Assembly: GCA_964400355.1 (NCBI GenBank)
Contig: CAYNTO010000002.1
Coordinates: 248,001 to 312,000, forward strand
Origin: JACKAL01 sp964400355
GTDB lineage: Bacteria; Bdellovibrionota; Bdellovibrionia; Bdellovibrionales; JAGQZY01
Reading direction: 5' to 3'
Length of the DNA: 64,000 nucleotides
Shown: positions 44,704 through 53,095 of the stretch, piece by piece
Layout: the number at the start of each line of letters is the position of its first letter
Numbering within the stretch: the first letter of the stretch is position 1
Translations under genes and position numbers: made by a program
The notes under the pieces: model-generated
Seen by the model: only the letters and a program-made list of their open reading frames with translations
What the model was told of the DNA's origin: nothing
Database searches by the model: none

Positions 44704-45648
44704 ATGAAACATACTCTATGTATCATTTTGGTACAGATGCTACTGCTGCCGCTGTCATTTGCGATCACCGTGGAACTAAAAAATCCACCGGGCGATTACA
44801 ATATTTATAAATGGTCGGGCTCTACGGTAAAAAAAGCCGGTTTGTCCACACGAGATGTGAACGGGTTTACGTTTAATATTCCCGATCAATACGTGGTGCA
44901 GAAGTCGGGCGCTGTGGATTTACAAGCCTCCCTCCGCAAATGGCGCAAAGGAACTTCGGCCGCCGACGGCAACCCGCGCACCCGCAACGGTATTGGCTAT
45001 TATCCGTTTACCGATGCTTCTGGGAAACAACACTATTTAGCTTTAGAATATTTGAATGAGCGCAGCCATCGCTATGCGGGGATGAGTATCGATATAAACG
45101 GTCAAGTGGCTGTAGCGCCTAAGCCCGATGATAACAAACCGGACGACGTAAAGCCGGAGCCGTCTCCTGATGTTAATGTGGGTGACATGCCATCGAAGTC
45201 CAAGTGCAACGACAAAACCAACTCGAAGATGTGCCTGGTGTGCAATTGCTTTTATGAATCATCCACAGAAACGGATCTAGGTATGAATCTTGTGGCTCGT
45301 GTGGTGCTCACACGCATGCAACATAAGAATTATCCCGATAAAGCATGTAGCGTGATTCACCAAAAAGCACAGTTTTCATGGACGGCCTCTAGCAAAAAGA
45401 AAGGCAGCACCATTCCTAAAAACTCCGGCCAACAAGCGACCTACAACAAGTGTGTTCGCAACGTGGCTGCAGCGATCAAAGAGGGTGGAAACTTTGGTAT
45501 TCACTATCACGCCACCTATGTATCACCGAAATGGGCGCGAAATTGCCCGGTGCTGAAGCGCGAAAAAGCACACATCTTTTACCGCGACTGCGACGACAAA
45601 AATGGAAACAATTGGGCCAGCAATATCGACACCTCTGTGGTATTCTAA
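44704..45648 (+). CDS. Secreted SleB-like cell wall hydrolase
   Basis: 314 aa. Signal peptide (cleavage about SFA, residue 20). The first ~130 mature residues are an unrecognised domain, then a Pro/Asp-rich linker, then from ~residue 160 an SleB-type hydrolase domain. It carries the catalytic Glu (CFYESSTETDLGMNLVARVV), the Cys-containing ACSVIHQKAQFSW and a C-terminal HIFYRDCDD. Lytic transglycosylase-like action on peptidoglycan is likely. A GGGGGA sequence precedes the ATG. The next gene follows 10 nt downstream. Confidence 0.8.
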   Translation: MKHTLCIILVQMLLLPLSFAITVELKNPPGDYNIYKWSGSTVKKAGLSTRDVNGFTFNIPDQYVVQKSGAVDLQASLRKWRKGTSAADGNPRTRNGIGYYPFTDASGKQHYLALEYLNERSHRYAGMSIDINGQVAVAPKPDDNKPDDVKPEPSPDVNVGDMPSKSKCNDKTNSKMCLVCNCFYESSTETDLGMNLVARVVLTRMQHKNYPDKACSVIHQKAQFSWTASSKKKGSTIPKNSGQQATYNKCVRNVAAAIKEGGNFGIHYHATYVSPKWARNCPVLKREKAHIFYRDCDDKNGNNWASNIDTSVVF

Positions 45649-45658
45649 GGAGACATTT

Positions 45659-46252
45659 ATGAAACACTTATTTTCTACACTCATTTTAGTTTTTAGCGCC
45701 TTAAGCCATGCCGACACCTCTGGCAGTACGCCAGAGAATACGCTGGCCACAATCAGTGTAAATCCACTGCGAGTGGAACTTTCTAAACAGGCCATCGACA
45801 GCATAAACGAACTCGACAGCAACTTTACCGCCTATGACTTCGGTGATTACACTGAAAAGGTAAAACAGATTTTCCTCGCCGATAGCGAGAATCTAAATCG
45901 CGAGACGCCAATGGTGGCATTAGGTTACTTTGATTGCGATGGAAGTTTGGATATGGCAGTGATGGGGACATCTGGCGGAAAAGAAAAAATATTGGCGCTG
46001 ATGTCTTCTCAAGGTTTTAAAGCATCACTTGTCCCTGCTATCCCGAAGACCAAGGAGACGGCAGTGGCTACAGCTAAGAAGAGCAGTCGCTATATTTCGC
46101 TCAATCAAAATATTCCATTGAAGGCGACTACATGCCGTGGTGCACGCAAATCCATCGATTTGATTCAGTCTGAAGAATCATTTAGCGGCAATACGCACGC
46201 GTTTTACTTTAAAAACGGAAAATGGGTTCTCTATACAGGGCAAGATCTGTAA
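45659..46252 (+). CDS. Small secreted hypothetical protein
   Basis: 197 aa from ATG 45659, preceded by AAGGAGACATTT (the longer frame upstream lies inside the SleB-like gene). Signal peptide MKHLFSTLILVFSALSHA. The mature part has VALGYFDCDGSLDMAVMG, reminiscent of a VCBS/FG-GAP calcium-binding turn, but no repeat. A Cys in TTCRGARKS. Probably in an operon with the SleB-like hydrolase. No family recognised. Confidence 0.7.
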   Translation: MKHLFSTLILVFSALSHADTSGSTPENTLATISVNPLRVELSKQAIDSINELDSNFTAYDFGDYTEKVKQIFLADSENLNRETPMVALGYFDCDGSLDMAVMGTSGGKEKILALMSSQGFKASLVPAIPKTKETAVATAKKSSRYISLNQNIPLKATTCRGARKSIDLIQSEESFSGNTHAFYFKNGKWVLYTGQDL

Positions 46253-46340
46253 CAATTTCATCTACGATAGCGTTATAAAACCGCAGGCACTTTTTACATA
46301 TACGTGAAAAGGCTTGCGTCTGCTTTTTGCCGCTTTTACC

Positions 46341-47582
46341 ATGCTAGACATGTGGAAATTCATACGCTCCTTCAAGATGACGACATGGATCTTTATTGCT
46401 TTGGCTGTGGGACTGTTGATCGGCGTCTTCTTGCCAGATGTGGCTCATTTCATTAAATCATTTAGAACTGTATTCCTAAACGGTGTGAAATGTATTATTG
46501 CGCCACTCATATTTGCGTCGATCGTTACCGGCATCAATGCGACAGGAAGTGCAGCTGGTTTAGGCAGAACTGGACTGCGCGCCATAATTTGGTTTGAGAT
46601 CGCCACCACAGCGGCGCTCGTGATTGGATTATTTTTCGTGAATTGGCTCAAGCCGGGGAGTGGGCTTTCTATAGGCGTCGCTGTCACCGATGATGTCGCG
46701 GCGGCATCGCGCACCGAAATGAGCTTCGCCAACTTCATTGAGCATCTGCTGCCACACAACTTCGCGGAGGCGGTTGTAAAGGGCGACGTGCTTCAGATCG
46801 TTATTTTTTCGATCATCTTTGGGGTTGCGATTTTAAAGACGGGAGAAAAGGCGAAACCGGTTTTGGATTTTTGCAAAGGACTCAATGAGGTAATGTTCAA
46901 GTTTACCGAATTGATCATGTACTTGGCGCCGATCGGTGTGGGTGCTGCAATGGCCGGATCAGTAGCTGAACATGGTTTAATGGTTCTTCTGCCGATGGCA
47001 AAACTTGTCGGAACGCTTTACCTCGCGCTCACAGTGTTTGTACTTATCGTGTTGGTTCCCGGTTTAAAGTATGCGCGTATTAAGATTCGCGAGTTCTTTA
47101 CTGAACTGCGCCCCAGCTTGGTACTGGCCTTTGCCACGACTTCAAGCGAATCGGCGTATCCAATGGCGTTTAAATCTTTGGAAAAAATGGGTGTAAAGAA
47201 TCGGATTGCAAGCTTTGTGCTTCCTTTGGGCTATAGTTTTAATTTGGATGGATCCACGCTGTATCTCGCCATAGCCTCGGTATTTATTGCGCAAGCGGCA
47301 GGGGTTGATCTCTCCATTTGGACGCAAATCACAATGATGCTCACGCTGATGCTCACGACAAAAGGTGTTGCTGCCGTACCCCGCGCATCCATGGTGGTAT
47401 TATCGGCGACGCTCACCGCGTTTGGTCTGCCTCTTGAGGGCGTTGTATTGATTTTAGGCGTGGATGAATTTATGGACATGGCCCGTACCACCGTCAACCT
47501 CCTGGGCAATTGCGTTGCAACCACGGTGGTGGCGCGGTGGGAAGACGAGCCAATGGATCCGTCATTCCAGCACCAAGCTTGA
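46341..47582 (+). CDS. Dicarboxylate/amino acid:cation symporter (DAACS)
   Basis: 413 aa, about eight membrane segments plus re-entrant hairpins. Shows the family core: IIAPLIFASIVTGI, LAFATTSSESAYPMAF (serine-rich hairpin), PLGYSFNLDGSTLYLAIASVF (NMDGT-like substrate site), TTKGVAAVPRASMVVL and DEFMDMARTTVNLLGN. Imports glutamate, aspartate or C4-dicarboxylates with Na+ or H+. Start among several in-frame codons (TTG 46314, ATG 46341, ATG 46350) is uncertain. Confidence 0.92.
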   Translation: MLDMWKFIRSFKMTTWIFIALAVGLLIGVFLPDVAHFIKSFRTVFLNGVKCIIAPLIFASIVTGINATGSAAGLGRTGLRAIIWFEIATTAALVIGLFFVNWLKPGSGLSIGVAVTDDVAAASRTEMSFANFIEHLLPHNFAEAVVKGDVLQIVIFSIIFGVAILKTGEKAKPVLDFCKGLNEVMFKFTELIMYLAPIGVGAAMAGSVAEHGLMVLLPMAKLVGTLYLALTVFVLIVLVPGLKYARIKIREFFTELRPSLVLAFATTSSESAYPMAFKSLEKMGVKNRIASFVLPLGYSFNLDGSTLYLAIASVFIAQAAGVDLSIWTQITMMLTLMLTTKGVAAVPRASMVVLSATLTAFGLPLEGVVLILGVDEFMDMARTTVNLLGNCVATTVVARWEDEPMDPSFQHQA

Positions 47583-47589
47583 TCCGGTT

Positions 47590-48108
47590 TTATAGAGCTC
47601 TTGAATATCGCAGAAGTTCAGCGAAAATGTTTTTACAATCTTCGACTATTTTTTCCTGTTCGCTAGCACTGATCACATTGGCCATGTCACGGATGAGTTC
47701 CTGCCAGCTCTCGAGAAGATCTTGTTTGTCGGTGCGAAAATAATCGGACATGCCAAGCTCCTGTATCGCCGTATTCCGGCTTATGACCTGTCCTCCTCCC
47801 ATCAGTGATCCTAAGAAAACATAACGCAAACTGAGGGTGGAAAACGAAGGGGCTGCGCGTAGGTGCTCTTGGCTCACCCACCTGTCGAGAGCTTGTTTCT
47901 TCCCTTCTAAAAGGGGATGCGAGGCCGTGTCGAGCAGATCCCTAAACACCGAGCGCATAGCTGTGAAGAACTCCACCAGAGTTTTGCCGGAAACCGTTGG
48001 GCTTAACAGAGAATTGAATGGGTAACAGTTCTCAAGTTCTTGGTGGAGAGGGTGGGTTGCGGCACGCACGTGAGTGAGAAGTGGTGGAGCGCTAGAGTTT
48101 TTTGTCAT
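47590..48108 (-). CDS. bphO: Heme oxygenase (biliverdin-producing), phytochrome partner
   Basis: 172 aa. Bacteriophytochrome-associated heme oxygenase family: AATHPLHQELE carries the heme-binding His, then FLGSLMGGGQVISRNT matches the distal-helix glycine pattern. Cleaves heme to biliverdin, the chromophore of the adjacent phytochrome. ATG 48108 (MTKNSSAP) overlaps the end of bphP by 17 nt, so the two are coupled; an upstream frame extension inside bphP is not used. Confidence 0.88.
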   Translation of the reverse strand: MTKNSSAPPLLTHVRAATHPLHQELENCYPFNSLLSPTVSGKTLVEFFTAMRSVFRDLLDTASHPLLEGKKQALDRWVSQEHLRAAPSFSTLSLRYVFLGSLMGGGQVISRNTAIQELGMSDYFRTDKQDLLESWQELIRDMANVISASEQEKIVEDCKNIFAELLRYSRAL

Positions 48109-50812
48109 GGATGACTTTGCGAATAGAATCAAACAGTTCTTTGAGTTTTACTGGCTTTACGACATGAGAGGCAAAGCCTGCGGCTAATGTGGTTTCTAAG
48201 TCCTGCTGCCGACCATGGGCGGTGAGCGCAATGACCGGTGGTAAATTTGGAATCTGTTCTTTGGCTAGGCGTAAAAATTCATAACCATCAATTTCTGGTA
48301 GGCCTATGTCGGAGAGGATCACGTCAAAGTCGCTCTTGCGCTTTAAAATTTCCAAAGCTTCACTGGCATGCAATGCTGCGGATACGTGCGCTCCGGCGAT
48401 GTTGATCGCCATGGTCATAAAGCGCACAGAGTCCGTCTGATCCTCTAACAGTAACACTTTAAGTCCCGAGAGTTCCCCACCGGCATTCGGCCGTGCTGTG
48501 CTTTCCGTGGTTGGTTTGCTCTCGGTCTCGATATTCGCTAGGGGAATGAAGACGCTAACAGTTGTGCCTTTGTTGACCCCGGCGCTATCGATCAAGATGC
48601 GGCCACCGGAGAGTTCCACAATACTTTTACTAATAGCGAGCCCTAGGCCCAATCCTCGATACACACGACTCGCTTTGGAGTCGACCTGATAGAACTTATT
48701 AAAAATGTCCCCCAGCTTTGCACGATCAATTCCAATGCCGGTGTCTATAACTTCGAGCTTTACCAGTGAGCTGGAGGTCTCCAACTTTATGGTGATCGAG
48801 CCACCTCTTGATGTGAACTTGAGCGCATTGTGAACAATATTGCGCACCACTTGGCGAATGCGGTCGTCGTCGGCGTAAATCAAAACTTTTTGATCGGCGC
48901 CTTCAAGGTGCAATTTCACGCCCTTCGCCATCGCCATGGGCTCCAACGATTTGACCACGATTTTAATGAGCTCATTAAAATGAACATTGCCCACTTGTAA
49001 ATGTAGCTTTCCAGTGATCATTCGCGAAATATCGAGAAGATCATTAACTATTTGCAACTGCGTGAATGCATTTTCTTTAATGACAGTGAAGCCTTCAAAA
49101 AGTTCGGATGACTGGGATATTTGATGCTCCATAATTTGGATCCAGCCTAAGATATTGTTGAGCGGTGTGCGCAACTCGTGAGAGATTATACCGATAAACG
49201 TATCCTTGGCCTGGTCTGTTTCACGCAACGATTCCAGTAACTTTTTAGATTCATTCCAGTAGGTGAGTAGTAAGCTGGAAATGAGCGAGAAGCATTCCTG
49301 TGCGCCCGCCATATTCACCTCGGTGAACTCTTGACTCCGACCCACATGCGTCCGTTCGAACTCGGCAAAGGATCCACGCGGTGTGAGGCGGGAGATTCCA
49401 TTGTCGACGACCATAGACTTATCGTCTTTTCCTGCCCATCGCACACTATGAATATGTTCCGGGCGAAACCACGCGATCCAGTTGTCACCGCTATCGTTAG
49501 GCACTTTTACAGCAAGAACACCCGGAATTTTGACACCATCGCTGTTTTCATACGTGCCGTCTTCCTCAACATAGGTCGATTCGGCATGATTCACCAGATT
49601 CTGGCGAAGTCGCGCCAGATCTTTTTTATGAGGGCAAAGGCCTTCACAGAACTGGAGATCTTCCACGTGCAAATAAAATCCTTGCGAATCGGTAAGCTTG
49701 AGCAAATCTGGTAAGTTGTTTTTTAACACGCGTTCCACTTTTTCCGAATTGATCAATTCCATGCCTTGTGCGGAGAGGCTACTGACAATATCAAGAATGC
49801 ACTTTGAAGCCTGGGCACGCGCTTCTTTGAGTGCCTGCGCCTCCAGCTTTCCAATGCGAGACGCGAGAGTGTCTCCCATGGTGGCGCAAAATGATCGATG
49901 CAGTACGGATAGGAATTTGTCCGCATAGTGGTGGCAGGCTATGAGGCCCCACAATTCATTGTTCAGCATAATGGACACCGACATTGATGCCCCCACACCC
50001 ATGTTTTTAAGGTACTGAATATGTACGGGCGATACACTGCGAGAGATGGAGTCACTCAGATCAAACTGATACTGAATATCTTTGGTTTTTCCAATCAGCG
50101 CAATCGGTTGCGAATTTATATCGCAGATGAGGCGAGTGATATTTCGCTTGTACAGTTGGCGGGCTTGGTGAGGAATATCCGATTCCGGGTAGTGGAGGCC
50201 CAAGTAGGATTCTAATTTCGCATTCTTGGACTCGGCAATAACTTCACCGTGGCCATCACGATGAAACTTATAAATCATCACACGGTCAAAGTCGGTGAAG
50301 GCTTTAACTTCTTCAGCGATAGTTTGTGCGAAGCTACTGATTGTGGTGTCGCCTCCTCCACTGACGGTAAGGCGATGCATGATCGAGAGCGCGGCCGTAG
50401 CGGTCACTTCATTGGGTTCGCGGAGCAGCTCGTGTTCAAAAACGATATAGTCTTTGTATCGATACGTACAAACAGGTAGCTCGCGGCTCTCATCCTTAAA
50501 GTGGAGGACAATTTGTTGTTCTTTGAACGCGCTTTTCTGGTCAATGAGCAGTTGGACCTGCGTTTTGTCCTGGGCTTTAAAAACATCGGAGAAGTTTTTT
50601 TCTAAAAGTGATGCGGGATTTTCAGCAAACACCTGTGTGCTATTTGCACTAACCACTTCAAACTGAAACGTGTTAATATCGACGGCAAAGAGCACAGCAA
50701 ACGATTGTATATGACCGATTCGGTGAATGGGTTCATCAGCGCAATTGAGTAGTGTTGGAATAAACTGAATAACCTCTCCTAATAGTTCATAAGGTACCGT
50801 GGGGGTGGCCAC
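48092..50812 (-). CDS. bphP: Bacteriophytochrome hybrid histidine kinase with receiver domain
   Basis: 906 aa, GTG start. Red/far-red light sensor. Domains in order: PAS-like N-terminus with biliverdin-linking Cys24 (LLNCADEPIHRIGHIQSF), GAF (YPESDIPHQARQLY, the DIP motif), PHY (LTPRGSFAEFE, the PRxSF tongue), HisKA (IGIISHELRTPLNNILGW, phospho-His), HATPase (NALKF, GLGLGLAISKSIV) and a C-terminal receiver (LLLEDQTDS, VILSDIGLPEIDGYE with phospho-Asp). The partner response path is internal. Operon with bphO; the ECF/anti-sigma genes lie just upstream on the same strand. Confidence 0.96.
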   Translation of the reverse strand: MATPTVPYELLGEVIQFIPTLLNCADEPIHRIGHIQSFAVLFAVDINTFQFEVVSANSTQVFAENPASLLEKNFSDVFKAQDKTQVQLLIDQKSAFKEQQIVLHFKDESRELPVCTYRYKDYIVFEHELLREPNEVTATAALSIMHRLTVSGGGDTTISSFAQTIAEEVKAFTDFDRVMIYKFHRDGHGEVIAESKNAKLESYLGLHYPESDIPHQARQLYKRNITRLICDINSQPIALIGKTKDIQYQFDLSDSISRSVSPVHIQYLKNMGVGASMSVSIMLNNELWGLIACHHYADKFLSVLHRSFCATMGDTLASRIGKLEAQALKEARAQASKCILDIVSSLSAQGMELINSEKVERVLKNNLPDLLKLTDSQGFYLHVEDLQFCEGLCPHKKDLARLRQNLVNHAESTYVEEDGTYENSDGVKIPGVLAVKVPNDSGDNWIAWFRPEHIHSVRWAGKDDKSMVVDNGISRLTPRGSFAEFERTHVGRSQEFTEVNMAGAQECFSLISSLLLTYWNESKKLLESLRETDQAKDTFIGIISHELRTPLNNILGWIQIMEHQISQSSELFEGFTVIKENAFTQLQIVNDLLDISRMITGKLHLQVGNVHFNELIKIVVKSLEPMAMAKGVKLHLEGADQKVLIYADDDRIRQVVRNIVHNALKFTSRGGSITIKLETSSSLVKLEVIDTGIGIDRAKLGDIFNKFYQVDSKASRVYRGLGLGLAISKSIVELSGGRILIDSAGVNKGTTVSVFIPLANIETESKPTTESTARPNAGGELSGLKVLLLEDQTDSVRFMTMAINIAGAHVSAALHASEALEILKRKSDFDVILSDIGLPEIDGYEFLRLAKEQIPNLPPVIALTAHGRQQDLETTLAAGFASHVVKPVKLKELFDSIRKVIHDKKL

Positions 50813-50840
50813 AGCGTCACCGATTTTTTTGTGGCGGAAC

Positions 50841-50860
50841 TTTTGACATATCTGTCAAAA
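50841..50860. promoter_or_regulatory. Perfect 20-bp palindrome upstream of bphP
   Basis: TTTTGACA-TATC-TGTCAAAA, two perfect 8-bp arms around a 4-nt centre, located 29-48 nt before the bphP start and 12 nt after the anti-sigma gene stop. AT-rich with no U-tract, so it looks like a repressor/activator operator rather than a terminator. Confidence 0.55.
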
Positions 50861-50871
50861 ATCAACAGGTG

Positions 50872-51408
50872 TTAATTTTTAAAGGCTGCTGTCTTATAGG
50901 TGGGAACAATCACAGGTAAAGCAGCCCCAAAAAATGCGCCGAGTGCCCAGAGAATCCCAAGGGAAATCGTGAGGTGTGCACCCAACATCATAAATACAAA
51001 CAGCGACATGGAGCATAGCACCGTCACGTATAATGGAAACGAGCGCTTAATTATTGCAAAGTCATCGTTGGAGAGTGCTACACGCGCCGCAAACAAACTT
51101 CCACCCAGAAACAAGAAACCACACAGCACCATACAAGTGGAATGGCCATATTCCATAAAGTAGTCCGAGATGGAGATCGAAGTGCCAAATGGATTTAAAC
51201 CAAACTGGTGACACACGAGCAGCGAGCCTAAGCTCATCACCGCGTGGATGGATATCAACTTTGAGCACACTGCGAGCAAATGACGACCGATTTTTTTACG
51301 GGCATCACGGGTGATCTTGCGCGTGAGCGAGTCGCAAACAAAGTCATTGGGGGCGTTGAGAAAAACGGCGAATTCGCGAAGTTCATTGGATTCGTGAATG
51401 CTGTTCAT
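50872..51408 (-). CDS. Four-TM membrane protein, putative anti-sigma factor
   Basis: 178 aa. A soluble N-terminal ~40 residues, then four membrane segments (~45-70, 90-112, 120-140, 143-168). Cys and His residues cluster in or next to TM1-TM2 (SIHAVM, VCHQFGLNPFG, YGHSTCMVLCG), a plausible metal- or redox-sensing site. Its start overlaps the ECF sigma stop (ATGA), with AGGAG 7 nt upstream. Translational coupling to an ECF sigma factor is the main evidence for an anti-sigma role. It resembles NrsF-type regulators in concept, but I cannot place it in that family. Confidence 0.6.
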   Translation of the reverse strand: MNSIHESNELREFAVFLNAPNDFVCDSLTRKITRDARKKIGRHLLAVCSKLISIHAVMSLGSLLVCHQFGLNPFGTSISISDYFMEYGHSTCMVLCGFLFLGGSLFAARVALSNDDFAIIKRSFPLYVTVLCSMSLFVFMMLGAHLTISLGILWALGAFFGAALPVIVPTYKTAAFKN

Positions 51409-51935
51409 GATGTGACTCCTAGGGATTGCAATTTTTTAATTCCACGGCTGATAATTTGGCGCACATTCTGTGCGGAAAGTTCGGTTTCGCGACTGATTTG
51501 ATCAAAGCTCCAGTCGTTGAGGTAGCGAAGTTTAAAAATCCTTTGGTGTTGTGGTGAGAGTGTCGTGAGCAGTTGATCAATATCCATGGCGGGCGATGGC
51601 GGAGTTTCTCCAAGCGACTGAGGATCCACCTCGCTCACGGCTTTTTGCAAACGAGTTTCAGCTTTCTTGCCGTAGTCGAAAAGTGCGTGCCGGGATATGG
51701 TAAATAGCCAAGGCAAAAAGGGATATTCACTCTTGTAGGTCGCGCGCGCGGCATGCATACGGGCAAAGACGTCCTGAAGGAGCTCCTCGGCAATGGGCGC
51801 GGGCACAGTTCGCTTGAGGTAAGCGAACAATTTCCCCGCATGACGGCGATACAGCTCATCAAATGCCGGAGTGTAAGCCTGTAAATACAGGCTCATCAAT
51901 TCCTCATCTGTAGTGGACGCCGTTATTTCGCGCAT
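51405..51935 (-). CDS. ECF-type RNA polymerase sigma factor
   Basis: 176 aa. Sigma-70 region 2 (AFDELYRRHAGKLFAYLKR, then EELLQDVFARMH) and region 4 (LSPQHQRIFKLRYLNDWSF followed by DQISRETELS, a helix-turn-helix). Region 3 is absent, which defines the ECF group. The start is at ATG 51935 (MREITASTTDEEL), because the frame upstream reads through the promoter region. An ECF-like promoter lies 16 nt before the start, suggesting autoregulation. Confidence 0.93.
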   Translation of the reverse strand: MREITASTTDEELMSLYLQAYTPAFDELYRRHAGKLFAYLKRTVPAPIAEELLQDVFARMHAARATYKSEYPFLPWLFTISRHALFDYGKKAETRLQKAVSEVDPQSLGETPPSPAMDIDQLLTTLSPQHQRIFKLRYLNDWSFDQISRETELSAQNVRQIISRGIKKLQSLGVTS

Positions 51936-51950
51936 AGTACTCCAGCGGTG

Positions 51951-51980
51951 TCTACGACAGGCACCGCTCGATTGTGACAA
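51951..51980 (-). promoter_or_regulatory. Putative autoregulatory ECF promoter of the sigma factor gene
   Basis: On the minus strand, TTGTCACAA (51980-51972), a 14-nt spacer, then TCGTAGA (51957-51951), 15 nt upstream of the ATG at 51935. The same hexamer-like pair with the same 14-nt spacer appears facing the opposite way in front of the metal module gene. TGTCACA/CGT promoters are known for several ECF groups. Confidence 0.65.
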
Positions 51981-52063
51981 GGGATTAAAAAAATAATGTG
52001 AAAAGTGCCTTGTGACCGGCACTATAGGGTCTGGAGCAGTCCGACGCAATTTTTTTAGCACTG

Positions 52064-52094
52064 TTGTCACAACAGCGACTCGCTCCTCGTACTA
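52064..52094 (+). promoter_or_regulatory. Putative ECF promoter of the divergent metal module
   Basis: TTGTCACAA (52064-52072), a 14-nt spacer, TCGTACTA (52087-52094), ending 6 nt before the ATG at 52101. It matches the sigma gene's own promoter in both boxes and spacing. The -35 box lies within a CTGTTGT-C-ACAACAG palindrome (52061-52075). With the usual start distance the transcript would be leaderless or nearly so. Confidence 0.65.
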
Positions 52095-52100
52095 GAGAGC

Positions 52101-52733
52101 ATGAAGACATGGGTTTTTATTGTATTGTCGATTCCGCAGCTTGTCATAGCTCACCCTGTTTCCTATGAGAATGGGTACTCTCTAATGGCCGATATGAGCC
52201 GGCCGCTACAAAGCTACTCGCTGATCTATTCCCCCAAATGGTGGATAGGAGGCGGCGCCGTGGTAGAGACCGTCGATCAGAAGCGAGTTTATAGCAGTGG
52301 GCAACTGGGCTTTTTGATCAAGCGTTGGAATCGGGAAGAGTCTCAGGCCAACATATATGCGTTTGCAGGTGCAGGCCATTTCTCCGAACGTGTCGATGGA
52401 AACACTATTGATGACGGTGGTTTCTCGCGAGCGGGTTTACAGATCGACTACGAGACTCGGCAAATTCACACCAATTTTCGCTACGTCGAGCGCCGCAGTT
52501 TTGATGGCTTTGATGAGTTGGACAATCTGATTGACGCGGCGGTGGGATTTGCTCCTTACACGGGAAGTTACGAGGACATTCACACGTGGCTCCTCATTCG
52601 CTACATGGATGGACGAAAGATGGAGGAGTCCATGATCAGCCCGACACTGCGTTTTTTTTATCGCAATTTTTTGTGGGAAATCGCCATGTCCACACGGGGT
52701 GAGTCGCAAGTGAACTTTATGGTGCGCTTATAA
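52101..52733 (+). CDS. Secreted beta-barrel-like hypothetical protein of the ECF regulon
   Basis: 210 aa. Signal peptide (cleaved about VIA-H, residue 17). The mature chain alternates aromatic and polar residues in short strands (YSLIYSPKWWIGGG, QANIYAFAGAGHF, HTNFRYVERRSF, THTWLL-like repeats) and ends VNFMVRL, suggesting a small outer-membrane barrel. No named family. It is first in a plus-strand set with the HMA and MerT-like genes, 20 bp apart, and lies behind an ECF promoter. Confidence 0.65.
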   Translation: MKTWVFIVLSIPQLVIAHPVSYENGYSLMADMSRPLQSYSLIYSPKWWIGGGAVVETVDQKRVYSSGQLGFLIKRWNREESQANIYAFAGAGHFSERVDGNTIDDGGFSRAGLQIDYETRQIHTNFRYVERRSFDGFDELDNLIDAAVGFAPYTGSYEDIHTWLLIRYMDGRKMEESMISPTLRFFYRNFLWEIAMSTRGESQVNFMVRL

Positions 52734-52753
52734 TAAATTAACGGAGGAAAGTT

Positions 52754-53095
52754 ATGAAAATTGCTTTAATGACGGTATCGATTTTGGCGTCGTTCTCATC
52801 GGTTTGGGCCGATGGGGCTCGGGTGAAGGTCAATGGTATGGTGTGCTCCTTTTGCTCCACCAGTATCGAAAAAAAGTTCAAAGAAAAATCCGAGGTTTCC
52901 GCTGTCAAAGTGGATCTCGACAATAAGCTCGTAGCGGTAGATTACCATCCCGGTAAAGAGTTGAGTGATGAGCAGATCAAAGACATCATCACCAAGTCTG
53001 GCTATACGGTGGCAAGCATAGAAAAAGTCGGAAGTGATAATATTAAAGATCAAAAACCTGCGCCTGCGAACGCGAATTTAAAAAAGAAACAATGA
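52754..53095 (+). CDS. Periplasmic heavy-metal-associated (HMA) domain protein
   Basis: 113 aa. Signal peptide (SSVWA, cleavage ~residue 19), then one HMA domain: VKVNGMVCSFCSTSIEKKF, the MxCxxC metal site with Ser-Phe between the Cys, and SAVKVDLDNKLVAVDY. The C-terminal ~25 residues are a Lys/Pro/Ala tail. MerP-like carrier of Hg, Cu or another soft metal. AACGGAGGAAAG lies before the ATG. Its stop overlaps the next start (ATGA). Confidence 0.88.
   Translation: MKIALMTVSILASFSSVWADGARVKVNGMVCSFCSTSIEKKFKEKSEVSAVKVDLDNKLVAVDYHPGKELSDEQIKDIITKSGYTVASIEKVGSDNIKDQKPAPANANLKKKQ

Noticed and set aside
51385..51405. TGGATTCGTGAATGCT at the anti-sigma gene start matches an arm of hairpin element B
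   Set aside because: A single 16-nt match is expected about once by chance in all pairwise comparisons of a 64-kb window, and here it is coding sequence without an inverted partner.
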